From JBPEWY01 sp965224095 (GTDB lineage Bacteria; Bacteroidota; Bacteroidia; Flavobacteriales; Flavobacteriaceae): 64,000 nt of DNA. The stretch's first letter is position 1. The number at the start of each line of letters is the position of its first letter. A program made the translations under genes and the position numbers. The stretch is taken from assembly GCA_965224095.1 (NCBI GenBank), contig OZ245039.1, positions 1,674,001 to 1,738,000 of the forward strand, given 5' to 3'. Under the pieces are notes generated by a model that saw only the letters and a list, made by a program, of their open reading frames with translations, was not told the DNA's origin and did no database searches. This document shows positions 55,685-62,884 of the stretch, piece by piece.

Positions 55685-56100
55685 TAATCTTTTACGGTTT
55701 CCAGTAATTTTTTATCCTGATCTATTTCCCAGGTATTGAATACTCCATCGCCATCAAAATCGGATAAAGCCGTAGCCCTGGCCCGGAAGCTGTTTACCGA
55801 GGCTTCGACAATCTCGATACGATACACTGCCTGTCCTCCCTGGTCAATAGTTAAAACCGGTTCGAATCCCAGTTCATTAAAATCCGATGAATACCTGGAA
55901 TGCCTGTAAAAATGACTTTTTTCAAGTCCGTAAATCTGATTGAGCATATTCTGCGCTTCTATGGCTTTTGCCTGAGATACAATAGAGGTTTGATTTGGTA
56001 AAACCATCATTAACAAGATCCCTATGATGGCCAGCACTATCAGAATTTCGGTAAGCGAGTAAGCCTTAACATACCATTTTTTCTTTATCACTTTTTTCAT
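55684..56100 (-). CDS. Major pseudopilin, GspG/PilA-like
   Basis: A 138-residue prepilin. The leader ends at KA, and the mature N-terminus is YSLTEILIVLAIIGILLMMV with Glu at +5, the class III signal. The residue before the cut is Ala, not the usual Gly. The globular part ends with DFDGDGVFNTWE, an EF-hand-like loop (Asp at 1, 3, 5 and Glu at 12). Calcium binding near the C-terminus is a known feature of GspG. It is the likely main subunit of the pseudopilus. Confidence 0.88.
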   Translation of the reverse strand: MKKVIKKKWYVKAYSLTEILIVLAIIGILLMMVLPNQTSIVSQAKAIEAQNMLNQIYGLEKSHFYRHSRYSSDFNELGFEPVLTIDQGGQAVYRIEIVEASVNSFRARATALSDFDGDGVFNTWEIDQDKKLLETVKD

Positions 56101-56126
56101 TCCCGTATATTTAAATAAGGTATTTA

Positions 56127-57269
56127 CTACCTGGTATTAATTACTTTGCTCAAATCGAACATCGGCGAATACATGGCTATCATAATGGTTCCCACAATAA
56201 TGCCGATGATGATAATGATAAGCGGTTCTAAAACAACACCTATCATTTTGGTTTGATGTTCTATTTCTTCATTATATTGCTCTGTTAAACGTTCAAACAT
56301 GGTGTCTAATTCATTGATCTCTTCCGCTACTTTAATCATAGAGATCATTTTATGATCGTACACTTTGTATTTTTCGAGACTATTCCCAAAGGAACCCCCT
56401 TTTGTGATATCCTCCTTTATCTGAGGCAGTGTGATCGTAATCGGATAAAAACTGATCATCTTTTCCAGAAGTGACAAGGAATTTATCAAGGGGGTTTTTG
56501 CTGATAGTAAAAGGTGAAGCGACTGACAAAATCGCGCCATATAAATTTTTTTTATAAGCCTGCCGAAAAACGGGATTCGGAGTACTACGGCCGATGTAAT
56601 TTTTTTGTAAAATGCCTTTTCCCTATTTAAATAATGAAAAGCAGCGATAAGCAATACCACTGCCAGAAAAATCCAGACAAGGGTTGAAAAATTCTCCGAA
56701 AGTGCTACTACTTTCCGGGTAAGCGCCGGTAATTCGCTTCCAAATTGCCTGAATACGGAAGCAAACATAGGTACCACATTGTTTAACATAAAATACAAAA
56801 CGGCCAGGGTAACCACAATTACAAAAGCGGGATAGGTAAATACGGAAATGAGCTGTCTGCGCATTTTAATTTTCCTGTCGAAGTACTGCTGAAGTTCCGC
56901 CAGTACGGCTTCCAATTTTCGGGTTTCTTCGCCGATTTTTACGCTGTAGTATTCATACGACGAAAAAACGCCACTTAATTTCATGGCTTCGTAAAGGCCT
57001 TTCCCTTTTATTACATCGTCCTTGATTTTTTGGATGAGTGCTCTATCCTTTTTATTCTTTTGCTGCCCTGTAATAATTTCAAGGGCCTGTTTAAAATCGA
57101 CTCCGGAGCGTATCAGCAATGCCAGTTCTTTGTAAAACTGAGATTTTTTCTTGTTGGAAAACTTACCGTCCCATCGTATCTCCCTGGAAAACAAAGAAGT
57201 GCCTCCTGGAGTTTTTTCCGGGCTGGTTCTGGCTTTGGCCTGTTGATATTTGCTTATATCGATACTCAT
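56127..57269 (-). CDS. GspF/PilC-type platform protein
   Basis: A 380-residue inner membrane protein with two GspF domains (about 45-165 and 245-370), each ending in long hydrophobic helices (VFTYPAFVIVVTLAVLYFML; VVLEPLIIIIIGIIVGTIMI). Typical motifs are LALLIRSGVDFKQALEII and MKLSGVFSSYEYYSVKIGEE in the first domain. GspF couples the ATPase to pseudopilin polymerisation. A short N-terminal extension (about 40 residues) has no clear domain. The start overlaps the previous gene by 4 nt. Confidence 0.93.
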   Translation of the reverse strand: MSIDISKYQQAKARTSPEKTPGGTSLFSREIRWDGKFSNKKKSQFYKELALLIRSGVDFKQALEIITGQQKNKKDRALIQKIKDDVIKGKGLYEAMKLSGVFSSYEYYSVKIGEETRKLEAVLAELQQYFDRKIKMRRQLISVFTYPAFVIVVTLAVLYFMLNNVVPMFASVFRQFGSELPALTRKVVALSENFSTLVWIFLAVVLLIAAFHYLNREKAFYKKITSAVVLRIPFFGRLIKKIYMARFCQSLHLLLSAKTPLINSLSLLEKMISFYPITITLPQIKEDITKGGSFGNSLEKYKVYDHKMISMIKVAEEINELDTMFERLTEQYNEEIEHQTKMIGVVLEPLIIIIIGIIVGTIMIAMYSPMFDLSKVINTR

Positions 57270-57754
57270 GGTTTGAAACGACGGTTAATCCTTTGCGCTA
57301 TTCCCGGGGTTTTAATAAAATGAGATTCTATTTTCTCTCCCATTAAATAATACGTCCCCCGAAATTGTACTAAAGAGTCCGATACCAAAAAAGGAATATT
57401 TATTTCCACTCCTTTTCCGGAAAGCTGAAAAGTATCGCGTCTTATCTGATTTTCCCGTAGGGTATAGGTTTCCTTAAAAGTATAGCGAATGCTGTCTCCC
57501 TTATACATTTTTAAAAGAAACCCTTCCTGTTTTTTCTCTATGCTTTGCGCTTTAAACATATCTCTTTTAAGTGCAGTATCGAACCGGTTTAATTCCTGTA
57601 TCTCTTCGTTTTCAATCTGGTAAGTATATACCTGATTAGAGAAAAAATTAAATGTCACATATATCATGGCCAACAATATGCTCATCACTGCCATCCCGAC
57701 GAGGAGTTCTAATACCGTAAAGGCTTTTACATATGTTTTTTTACCTCGTTTCAT
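57266..57754 (-). CDS. Minor pseudopilin, GspJ-like
   Basis: A 162-residue prepilin. The leader MKRGKKTYVKA is followed by FTVLELLVGMAVMSILLAMI with Glu at +5. The soluble part is beta-rich (KYSIRYTF-like strands; VSDSLVQFRGTYYL). Position after the GspI-like gene and size suggest a GspJ equivalent, part of the pseudopilus tip. The residue before the cut is Ala. The gene overlaps its predecessor by 14 nt and its successor by 4 nt. Confidence 0.82.
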   Translation of the reverse strand: MKRGKKTYVKAFTVLELLVGMAVMSILLAMIYVTFNFFSNQVYTYQIENEEIQELNRFDTALKRDMFKAQSIEKKQEGFLLKMYKGDSIRYTFKETYTLRENQIRRDTFQLSGKGVEINIPFLVSDSLVQFRGTYYLMGEKIESHFIKTPGIAQRINRRFKP

Positions 57755-58103
57755 AGGGAATCAAATAGGTAAATACTTCCTTTTTTCGATGAGCCTGTAC
57801 TGTAAACCGAACTTCTTTAAGCCTTGGATCGGATTCGTGATCCCTCACTTTTTTTATAATCGTATATCCCGGACCCTGATAGGTATTATCAGCAAACAAC
57901 TGCTCTTTTTTTGTGGCTTCCCTGAGCATCTCTATTCGGTACTTGGCTTTCTGAAATGCCATATTGTAACTGGAGGAAAGCACCTGATTAAATATCAGCG
58001 TAGCCAATAACATACAAATAGCGATCACTGCAATGGCAATAACCGATTCGATAAGCGAACTCGCCCGGACCCTTCCCGTATTACAATTCCTTGATAAGCG
58101 CAT
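57741..58103 (-). CDS. Minor pseudopilin, GspI-like
   Basis: About 120 residues from ATG 58103; the frame is open to 58178, but that longer start would overlap the previous gene by 98 nt. The leader MRLSRNCNTGRVRA precedes SSLIESVIAIAVIAICMLLA, with Glu at +5. The short soluble part contains SSSYNMAFQKAKYRIEMLRE, a continuing helix. Small size and order favour GspI. Again Ala stands before the predicted cut. It still overlaps the previous gene by 23 nt. Confidence 0.78.
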   Translation of the reverse strand: MRLSRNCNTGRVRASSLIESVIAIAVIAICMLLATLIFNQVLSSSYNMAFQKAKYRIEMLREATKKEQLFADNTYQGPGYTIIKKVRDHESDPRLKEVRFTVQAHRKKEVFTYLIPYETR

Positions 58104-59316
58104 AACGGTCTTCGGTTTTATTCTTAAACAAGGGAACTCCCACAAAGCTTTCCGGGAGTTCTTTACTGGTAATTTCACTATCCATCATATGGTTATCGTA
58201 AATAGACCCCAGCGTATTCAGTACAAACTTATCGGTAAACAAAGTCCCCGTAATTTTTCCGCGCAATTCGGTTGCTCCCATGTTGTATACATCTCCTACA
58301 ATATGCGCTCCTTCCGCAACAAACAATACCCGATTCCGGGTAAGTATATGGTTATCACCTAAAACCACCACTCCGCCGATAATCATACTTCCTTTTTTAA
58401 GCTCAGCCACATTTTCCTGTTCTCCCGGGTTAATCTTTACATACAAAGAGGAAGGGTATTGCAATTGCACCTCTTCTTCCAATACGACTTTTTGAGTGGC
58501 AAATACCTGTACCGCTCCTGTAAAGCCTTTTTCGAAAACCACTTCAGGTGCTTTTATGATAATGTCTTCCAGTTGCGCATTGGCACCTATGGTTATTTTT
58601 TGTCGGGAAGTAAGGACGATATTTCCTTTTAAAACAACCTCAGACAGGTGCTCGGCCTGATTGAGTTTGATTACGATTTCCGGATTCTGAAAAGTATTCA
58701 CAACGCGTTTGTTTTCCAGGATGTCGCCAATTCCCAGTATTTTAGAGTTAAAAGCAAGGTTTGTTTTCAGCAGACTTTCATCGAGTTTCGGAAGCACTTT
58801 CCCCGACCGGGTCTGTTCTCCCTTATGGAAGGCTCCTGTGGAGCCTCTTCTATTCTGAATATAGGCGCGTTTCATTCCGTATTTACTCATTTTTACGTCC
58901 CCGGTTATTTTAGCAGTACCCACCATATTCAAAGGGCGGTCATGATCCGCGAGGAAGAGCGCCAGCCTTTCCTTTTTACCGCGCTTTCCCACCAACGCAT
59001 TTTTAACCAGTGTATCATTTTTAAATACGGTTTTACAGGAAATTATATCATACATTCCCCATTTCTTTTTGCGTATTATTGTAGGTACGGCTCCTTCGTA
59101 GGGAACACACATTATTTCCTCCTGGTAATCACTCTCCGGCATTGCAACCAGCGCATATTGAAAAGCGGATTCACAATCGTCTATCAGCTGCCTTTCCATA
59201 TGCGACAGTGTTGATAGCTTTTGATGCGCATTGGAAACAAGGATTAGTCCGCTGCAAAGAATTGCAACAATAAAGCATACAAAAACCGCATATAGAAGAG
59301 AACTGGCTTTGATCAT
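58081..59316 (-). CDS. GspK/PilX-like minor pseudopilin with a bactofilin-like beta-helix region
   Basis: A 411-residue protein. The N-terminus MIKA followed by SSLLYAVFVCFIVAILCSGL looks like a pseudopilin with a very short leader and no Glu at +5, a feature known for GspK. After an alpha/beta region comes a long repetitive beta part (about 215-390; VVLKGNIVLTSRQKITIG, IIKAPEVVFEKGFTGAV, SMIIGGVVVLGDNHIL, GAHIVGDVYNMGATEL) that resembles polymer-forming bactofilin or stacked beta-helix repeats. Such a fusion is unusual for a tip pseudopilin. The prepilin interpretation is likely but not certain. Confidence 0.7.
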   Translation of the reverse strand: MIKASSLLYAVFVCFIVAILCSGLILVSNAHQKLSTLSHMERQLIDDCESAFQYALVAMPESDYQEEIMCVPYEGAVPTIIRKKKWGMYDIISCKTVFKNDTLVKNALVGKRGKKERLALFLADHDRPLNMVGTAKITGDVKMSKYGMKRAYIQNRRGSTGAFHKGEQTRSGKVLPKLDESLLKTNLAFNSKILGIGDILENKRVVNTFQNPEIVIKLNQAEHLSEVVLKGNIVLTSRQKITIGANAQLEDIIIKAPEVVFEKGFTGAVQVFATQKVVLEEEVQLQYPSSLYVKINPGEQENVAELKKGSMIIGGVVVLGDNHILTRNRVLFVAEGAHIVGDVYNMGATELRGKITGTLFTDKFVLNTLGSIYDNHMMDSEITSKELPESFVGVPLFKNKTEDRYALIKEL

Positions 59317-60074
59317 GATTTAGGCGGTTCCGATTTTTTATCCTTCTTTTTAAAAAGCCGCTGAAAGAAAGAATCTTTCTTTTTTTCTTCTTTATTACCG
59401 GGAGCGGGAGCCATTTTTAAACTGTCTTTTTTCTTTTTCTTAAACAGCCTGTTAAAGAAAGAGTTTTTGGTTTTTGTAGTATCTGACCTCAGGCTGTCCT
59501 GTTGTTTTTTAAACAGTTTTTTGAAAAAGGAAGTTTCCGTACTGTCGGGGATTACAACCGCTCCCTTTTTATAGATCACCGTATCCTTTAATTCGTGATC
59601 AATCCAGACTCCGTGTTTTTGATTTCTTTGATAATAGCCGGATACCAGTAGGTCTCCTTTTTCATTGCGTTTTAAGAACAAACCCGTCCGGTTTCCGTTG
59701 GCCCAATGCGATTCGGTTTTTAACGTTCCGTTTTTAAACCACGCTTTCCAGGCCCCCTCTTTAAGCCCCATTGCAAAACGCCCCTGTTGGGCAATGGCTT
59801 TATTTTTATAAAATTTCTTGTATGTATCATGAAGTAAAGCACCTCCGATACCGGAAGTGGATTGGTGAATCTTTCCTCCCTTAAACCAATGATAATTTTT
59901 TCCGGGCTGGGGTTGCCTTAGTTGTTTAAGGGTAACATAAAACTCATAATCGTATTGATCGTCCGAGATTAGTTTGCGTTGAAGGTCTGAATACGGTACC
60001 GTAAACGACAAAGTGCCGAAGACGAGTACCAGCACACATATAACATATGCGCGTTGATAGCGTAATGGGAACAT
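59313..60074 (-). CDS. MORN-repeat-like exported protein with three SFFxxLFKK motifs
   Basis: A 253-residue protein, first gene of the secretion operon. An N-terminal hydrophobic segment (AYVICVLVLVFGTLSFTVPY) is a signal or anchor. The middle (about 60-165) has MORN/YwqK-like units (GRFAMGLKEGAWKAWFKNG; GYYQRNQKHGVWIDHELKD). The C-terminal third repeats SFFKKLFKK, SFFNRLFKK and SFFQRLFKK, each followed by Lys-rich and DS-containing linkers. These short amphipathic motifs look like docking sites. No standard type II component matches it. It overlaps the GspK-like gene by 4 nt. Confidence 0.75.
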   Translation of the reverse strand: MFPLRYQRAYVICVLVLVFGTLSFTVPYSDLQRKLISDDQYDYEFYVTLKQLRQPQPGKNYHWFKGGKIHQSTSGIGGALLHDTYKKFYKNKAIAQQGRFAMGLKEGAWKAWFKNGTLKTESHWANGNRTGLFLKRNEKGDLLVSGYYQRNQKHGVWIDHELKDTVIYKKGAVVIPDSTETSFFKKLFKKQQDSLRSDTTKTKNSFFNRLFKKKKKDSLKMAPAPGNKEEKKKDSFFQRLFKKKDKKSEPPKS

Positions 60075-60495
60075 AACCCTGTATTTATCCGATTAATATA
60101 GTGTAAGACACTGCTGCCTCTGTAATATTATGTCTGTTAACCGTGAAATGTAACCCCGCTTTTTCAATTTTAACATTTCATATCGTTCTCCGAGTAAAAC
60201 ACCCGTACTATGAATATAGCGTACTGTTTGAAAAACAAGGTTTTATTTCCGGCAACGAAAAGTAATAAAATAGGTGAAAATCTCAAAAAGAATACGATTT
60301 TTCTTTCTGATAATTTATAAATTAAACAATATAAATTAACTTTTAACCTTGCATTACCTCTGGAAAGATTCGGTCAACACTATAAAGAATAATATACCAT
60401 TGGCCAAAGGATCACAGCCAACCGAAACAGAGTGGATTCCATGTTGCTAACGATCAGTTTTAAAACCGTATTCATAAAAACAAAAGAACAATACC
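60075..60495. other. Divergent intergenic region upstream of the secretion operon
   Basis: The 421-nt region separates the secretion operon (minus) from the membrane protein gene (plus) and should contain both promoters. An 8-bp inverted repeat TGAAATGT / ACATTTCA with a 22-nt loop lies near 60145-60181. TAACCTTG near 60344 is a 7-of-8 match to TAnnTTTG on the plus strand. I see no gene. Confidence 0.45.
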
Positions 60496-61239
60496 ATGAT
60501 TGCAAAAAAAAGAAAAAAACTATACAAATGGCTCACTAAAAAACACAAAATTAAAAACCCGGTAACCACCACCGATATGTTTCGATGGGCGGCACTACTG
60601 ATACCGTTTTACGGGATTTTATACCTTACCACTTATTTCTCTTTTTTTAACGTAGCTTACTTTATTTATTTCGACCCGCTCGATTTTTTAAAGGTTTTTT
60701 ATGAGAAAAACCAATGGTGGTTTTATTTACTCCTCTTATTCAGTTTTGTTGTACTGGTTTTTTATCAATATTACAAAAAACAAAAGGGTAAATTACACTG
60801 GAACCTCGTATTTGTTATATACTCGCTTATCATATTGATCCTGGTGCTCTTTATCTTCAACAGCGGTGGCCGGAATGATTTATTTATAAAGAATATCCTC
60901 CTGCTTCTGCTCCTCTTTTATCTGGTTAGCATGTACGGGTTATTCTTTTTAAAATCGCTGCACGTGGTTTTCTATTTTTCGATGGTGTGTTTTGTGCTTA
61001 CCTCTGTAATTATTGCAAAACGAGATGCACTATACTACCAGAATAAAAAAGTACGATTTGATATCGTATTGAACGACGGGACTTTTTTGCTTGAGGAGGA
61101 TTCCGGGCCTGCTTCCGATTATTATATAGGCAGTACAACGCGTTATGTTTTTGTATACGACACTCAACTCAAAAAAGTACGGGCTCACAGCTTTCAGGAA
61201 ATCAGGGAAATTCGGTTTAAGGCTCAGATGCCGGAGTAA
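60496..61239 (+). CDS. Polytopic membrane protein of unknown function
   Basis: A 247-residue protein. The basic start MIAKKRKKLYKWLTKKHK is followed by about five membrane spans (for example MFRWAALLIPFYGILYLTTY; LYQ-free hydrophobic run LVFVIYSLIILILVLFIFNS) and a C-terminal soluble domain of about 60 residues (FDIVLNDGTFLLEEDSGPAS; TTRYVFVYDTQLKKVRAHSF). The tail looks like a small beta domain placed on the cytoplasmic side. I do not recognise the family. It is followed by the REP-like repeats and is probably monocistronic. Confidence 0.75.
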   Translation: MIAKKRKKLYKWLTKKHKIKNPVTTTDMFRWAALLIPFYGILYLTTYFSFFNVAYFIYFDPLDFLKVFYEKNQWWFYLLLLFSFVVLVFYQYYKKQKGKLHWNLVFVIYSLIILILVLFIFNSGGRNDLFIKNILLLLLLFYLVSMYGLFFLKSLHVVFYFSMVCFVLTSVIIAKRDALYYQNKKVRFDIVLNDGTFLLEEDSGPASDYYIGSTTRYVFVYDTQLKKVRAHSFQEIREIRFKAQMPE

Positions 61240-61270
61240 TTTATATTCTGACCCCAGTAACGATTAAAAA

Positions 61271-61309
61271 AGCTTAATTACCACGAGATGCAATCTCGCG
61301 GTAGCGGGG
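61271..61309 (+). repeat. REP-like hairpin type A, copy 1
   Basis: Stem TACC-CGAGAT / ATCTCG-GGTA with an A/C mismatch and GCA loop, followed by GCGGGG. Near-identical copies lie at 61403-61441 and 61478-61516. Confidence 0.75.
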
Positions 61310-61311
61310 CC

Positions 61312-61388
61312 CTACTAATTTTTTGATATAAAAACACATGAGTTTAGTTGCTTACCTCGCGAAAGGATTCGCGCGGGAGCGAGGGGAG
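61312..61388 (+). repeat. REP-like composite: spacer plus hairpin type C, copy 1
   Basis: A 40-nt AT-rich block (61312-61351) followed by a CGCGAA-AGGA-TTCGCG hairpin and GGGAGCGAGGGG. The block and hairpin recur at 61519-61593. Confidence 0.72.
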
Positions 61389-61402
61389 GTAATTTATATA
61401 CT

Positions 61403-61441
61403 AGCTTAATTACCACGAGATGCAATCTCGCGGTAGCGGGG
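61403..61441 (+). repeat. REP-like hairpin type A, copy 2
   Basis: Identical by eye to copy 1 over 39 nt. It stands alone, without the spacer and type C hairpin. Confidence 0.75.
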
Positions 61442-61477
61442 TAATTTATATTTTGACACTTTGTAACGGTATAAAAA

Positions 61478-61516
61478 AGCTTAATTACCACGAGATACAA
61501 TCTCGCGGTAGCGGGG
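61478..61516 (+). repeat. REP-like hairpin type A, copy 3
   Basis: One base differs from copy 1, in the loop (ACA instead of GCA). The stem is unchanged. Confidence 0.75.
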
Positions 61517-61518
61517 TT

Positions 61519-61593
61519 CTACTAATTTTTTGATATAAAAACACATGAGTTTAGTTGCTACCACGCGAAAGGATTCGCGCGGGAGCGAGGGGA
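61519..61593 (+). repeat. REP-like composite: spacer plus hairpin type C, copy 2
   Basis: The 40-nt block is identical by eye to 61312-61351. The hairpin foot differs slightly (TACCACGCGAA against TTACCTCGCGAA). Confidence 0.72.
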
Positions 61594-61639
61594 TCGGAGT
61601 TTCTAAACAAATACAAGATACAATTTCCCAGAGTTAGAA

Positions 61640-62065
61640 TCATCCCTTATAATTGTTAACTTTTAGGGTAATGTACTCCACGGTTTTTCTTCCAAACTCG
61701 TTACCAGACTGATATAGCTGGGGAGCAATTTTTTCACTTTTCCTTTTATATGTATCTATATCCCCAGATTTTAGCATTTGAACCAACTCCTCTAACTCCG
61801 ATAAATTATAATTCTCTTTATATAATTTTCTTGCATTATCTAAAAAAGTAATATAATCAACGCCATCTTTTATCTCCTGCCAGTATTCTTCGGGAATATC
61901 TGTTCTTTTTTGTTTGAACCCGTCAATTATGGAGTTTACAATCAAAGGAATGGATTCCTTGGTTTGGGTAATGGTTAATATATCCTCTATAACCATTGCC
62001 TTCTTATCTTGTGCATTTACTGATAAGAAAACACCTAGGAACAATAAAATTAATGTTTTTTTCAT
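61640..62065 (-). CDS. DUF2059-like exported protein
   Basis: A 141-residue protein. The signal peptide MKKTLILLFLGVFLSVNAQ precedes a mostly helical domain resembling DUF2059 (LVNSIIDGFKQKRTDIPEEY; YNLSELEELVQMLKSGDIDT; NEFGRKTVEYITLKVN). The function is unknown in the family. It is the third gene in the minus-strand unit after the RHS tail and LRR-like gene, with 11 nt before it, and may be an accessory or second immunity gene, though such proteins also occur alone. Confidence 0.8.
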   Translation of the reverse strand: MKKTLILLFLGVFLSVNAQDKKAMVIEDILTITQTKESIPLIVNSIIDGFKQKRTDIPEEYWQEIKDGVDYITFLDNARKLYKENYNLSELEELVQMLKSGDIDTYKRKSEKIAPQLYQSGNEFGRKTVEYITLKVNNYKG

Positions 62066-62076
62066 TTTTTATATTC

Positions 62077-62883
62077 TTAACTGTATTCTATTTTTAATTT
62101 GGGATATTTTTTCTTGTAACTATTAATTGATTTTAATAATTTGACTCCTGTTAAGTTTAAATTTTCCAATTTTGGCAAATAATCTAACAAAACTTTCAAG
62201 TTTGGAATTTCTCCATTATTAATAAGGGATATTTTCTTTAAGTCAGGGAATATCTTTGGTATATGTTTTAAATCTATTTTTTTACAATCATCTATGTATA
62301 ACTCTTGCACACTTCTGTTTGGTTTTTCTTCAGAGTCAAGGGATAATTTTTTGTTTGCTACTAAAAAAACCTTCTTAAGCAATTCAAACTGATGGATATC
62401 AGAAATATTTTGAAGGTTTGATTGAATAAATCTCATTTCCTCCAATTGAAATAAATCCAAAAACTCTTTTAGGTCTTTATTTGAATAATTCCATAAGCTT
62501 AATTCTTTAAGATCTTTGAGAGAGTTCAAATTAGATGATCCTTTTCTAAACTCGTATCTTAATATTTTTAAATGACCAAACTCACTAAAATCATAATTAA
62601 ATTCGGAATACTTATCATCTAATTCAATAATTTTTTTGCCAGAAAATATAGGCTGTAAATTATACCTATAACCACCATTACCTATTAGTAGCAATTTTCT
62701 AAAATCAATATCTACAATATCTACAAACAAATCTGGATTATCTCGGAATTCAAACAACTCATCAAAGTCGATTATCAATGTCGCATCATCATTTTCTTCA
62801 AAATAAGTTTTTAATTCGCCAATAAAATTCGGGTTAAAACAAACCCTTTTTTTTGCTTCATTTGTAAATAATAAATTTTTCAA
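62077..62883 (-). CDS. Leucine-rich-repeat-like cytosolic protein, probable immunity for the GIY-YIG-like tail
   Basis: A 268-residue protein without signal peptide. The second half shows irregular leucine-rich repeats (LKDLKELSLWNYSNKDLKEF; LFQLEEMRFIQSNLQNISDI; LPKLENLNLTGVKLLKSIN). It starts 1 nt after the stop of the RHS toxin tail, so the two are coupled. LRR and related solenoid proteins are known immunity proteins in polymorphic toxin loci. Lack of a signal fits a toxin that acts in the cytoplasm. The N-terminal 90 residues have no recognised fold. Confidence 0.72.
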   Translation of the reverse strand: MKNLLFTNEAKKRVCFNPNFIGELKTYFEENDDATLIIDFDELFEFRDNPDLFVDIVDIDFRKLLLIGNGGYRYNLQPIFSGKKIIELDDKYSEFNYDFSEFGHLKILRYEFRKGSSNLNSLKDLKELSLWNYSNKDLKEFLDLFQLEEMRFIQSNLQNISDIHQFELLKKVFLVANKKLSLDSEEKPNRSVQELYIDDCKKIDLKHIPKIFPDLKKISLINNGEIPNLKVLLDYLPKLENLNLTGVKLLKSINSYKKKYPKLKIEYS

Positions 62884-62884
62884 A

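Larger units (their letters stand above)
61240..61600. repeat. REP-like palindromic repeat cluster, two composite copies
   Basis: The gene-free stretch is built of repeated units. A unit of about 205-207 nt starting with TAATTTATATT occurs at 61238 and 61442, and each holds the same order: a TTAATTACCACGAGAT hairpin, a CTACTAATTTTTTGAT spacer and a GCGAAAGGATTCGCGC hairpin. A third hairpin of the first kind lies between them. Copy spacing is too irregular for a CRISPR. The GTAG/GGAG-like tags next to imperfect stems resemble REP elements moved by TnpA-REP (RAYT) proteins. Confidence 0.75.

Noticed and set aside
61240..61600. Possible CRISPR array
   Set aside because: The repeats are hairpins of two kinds with irregular spacing and repeated (not unique) spacers, and no cas genes are near. 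REP-like elements explain them better.
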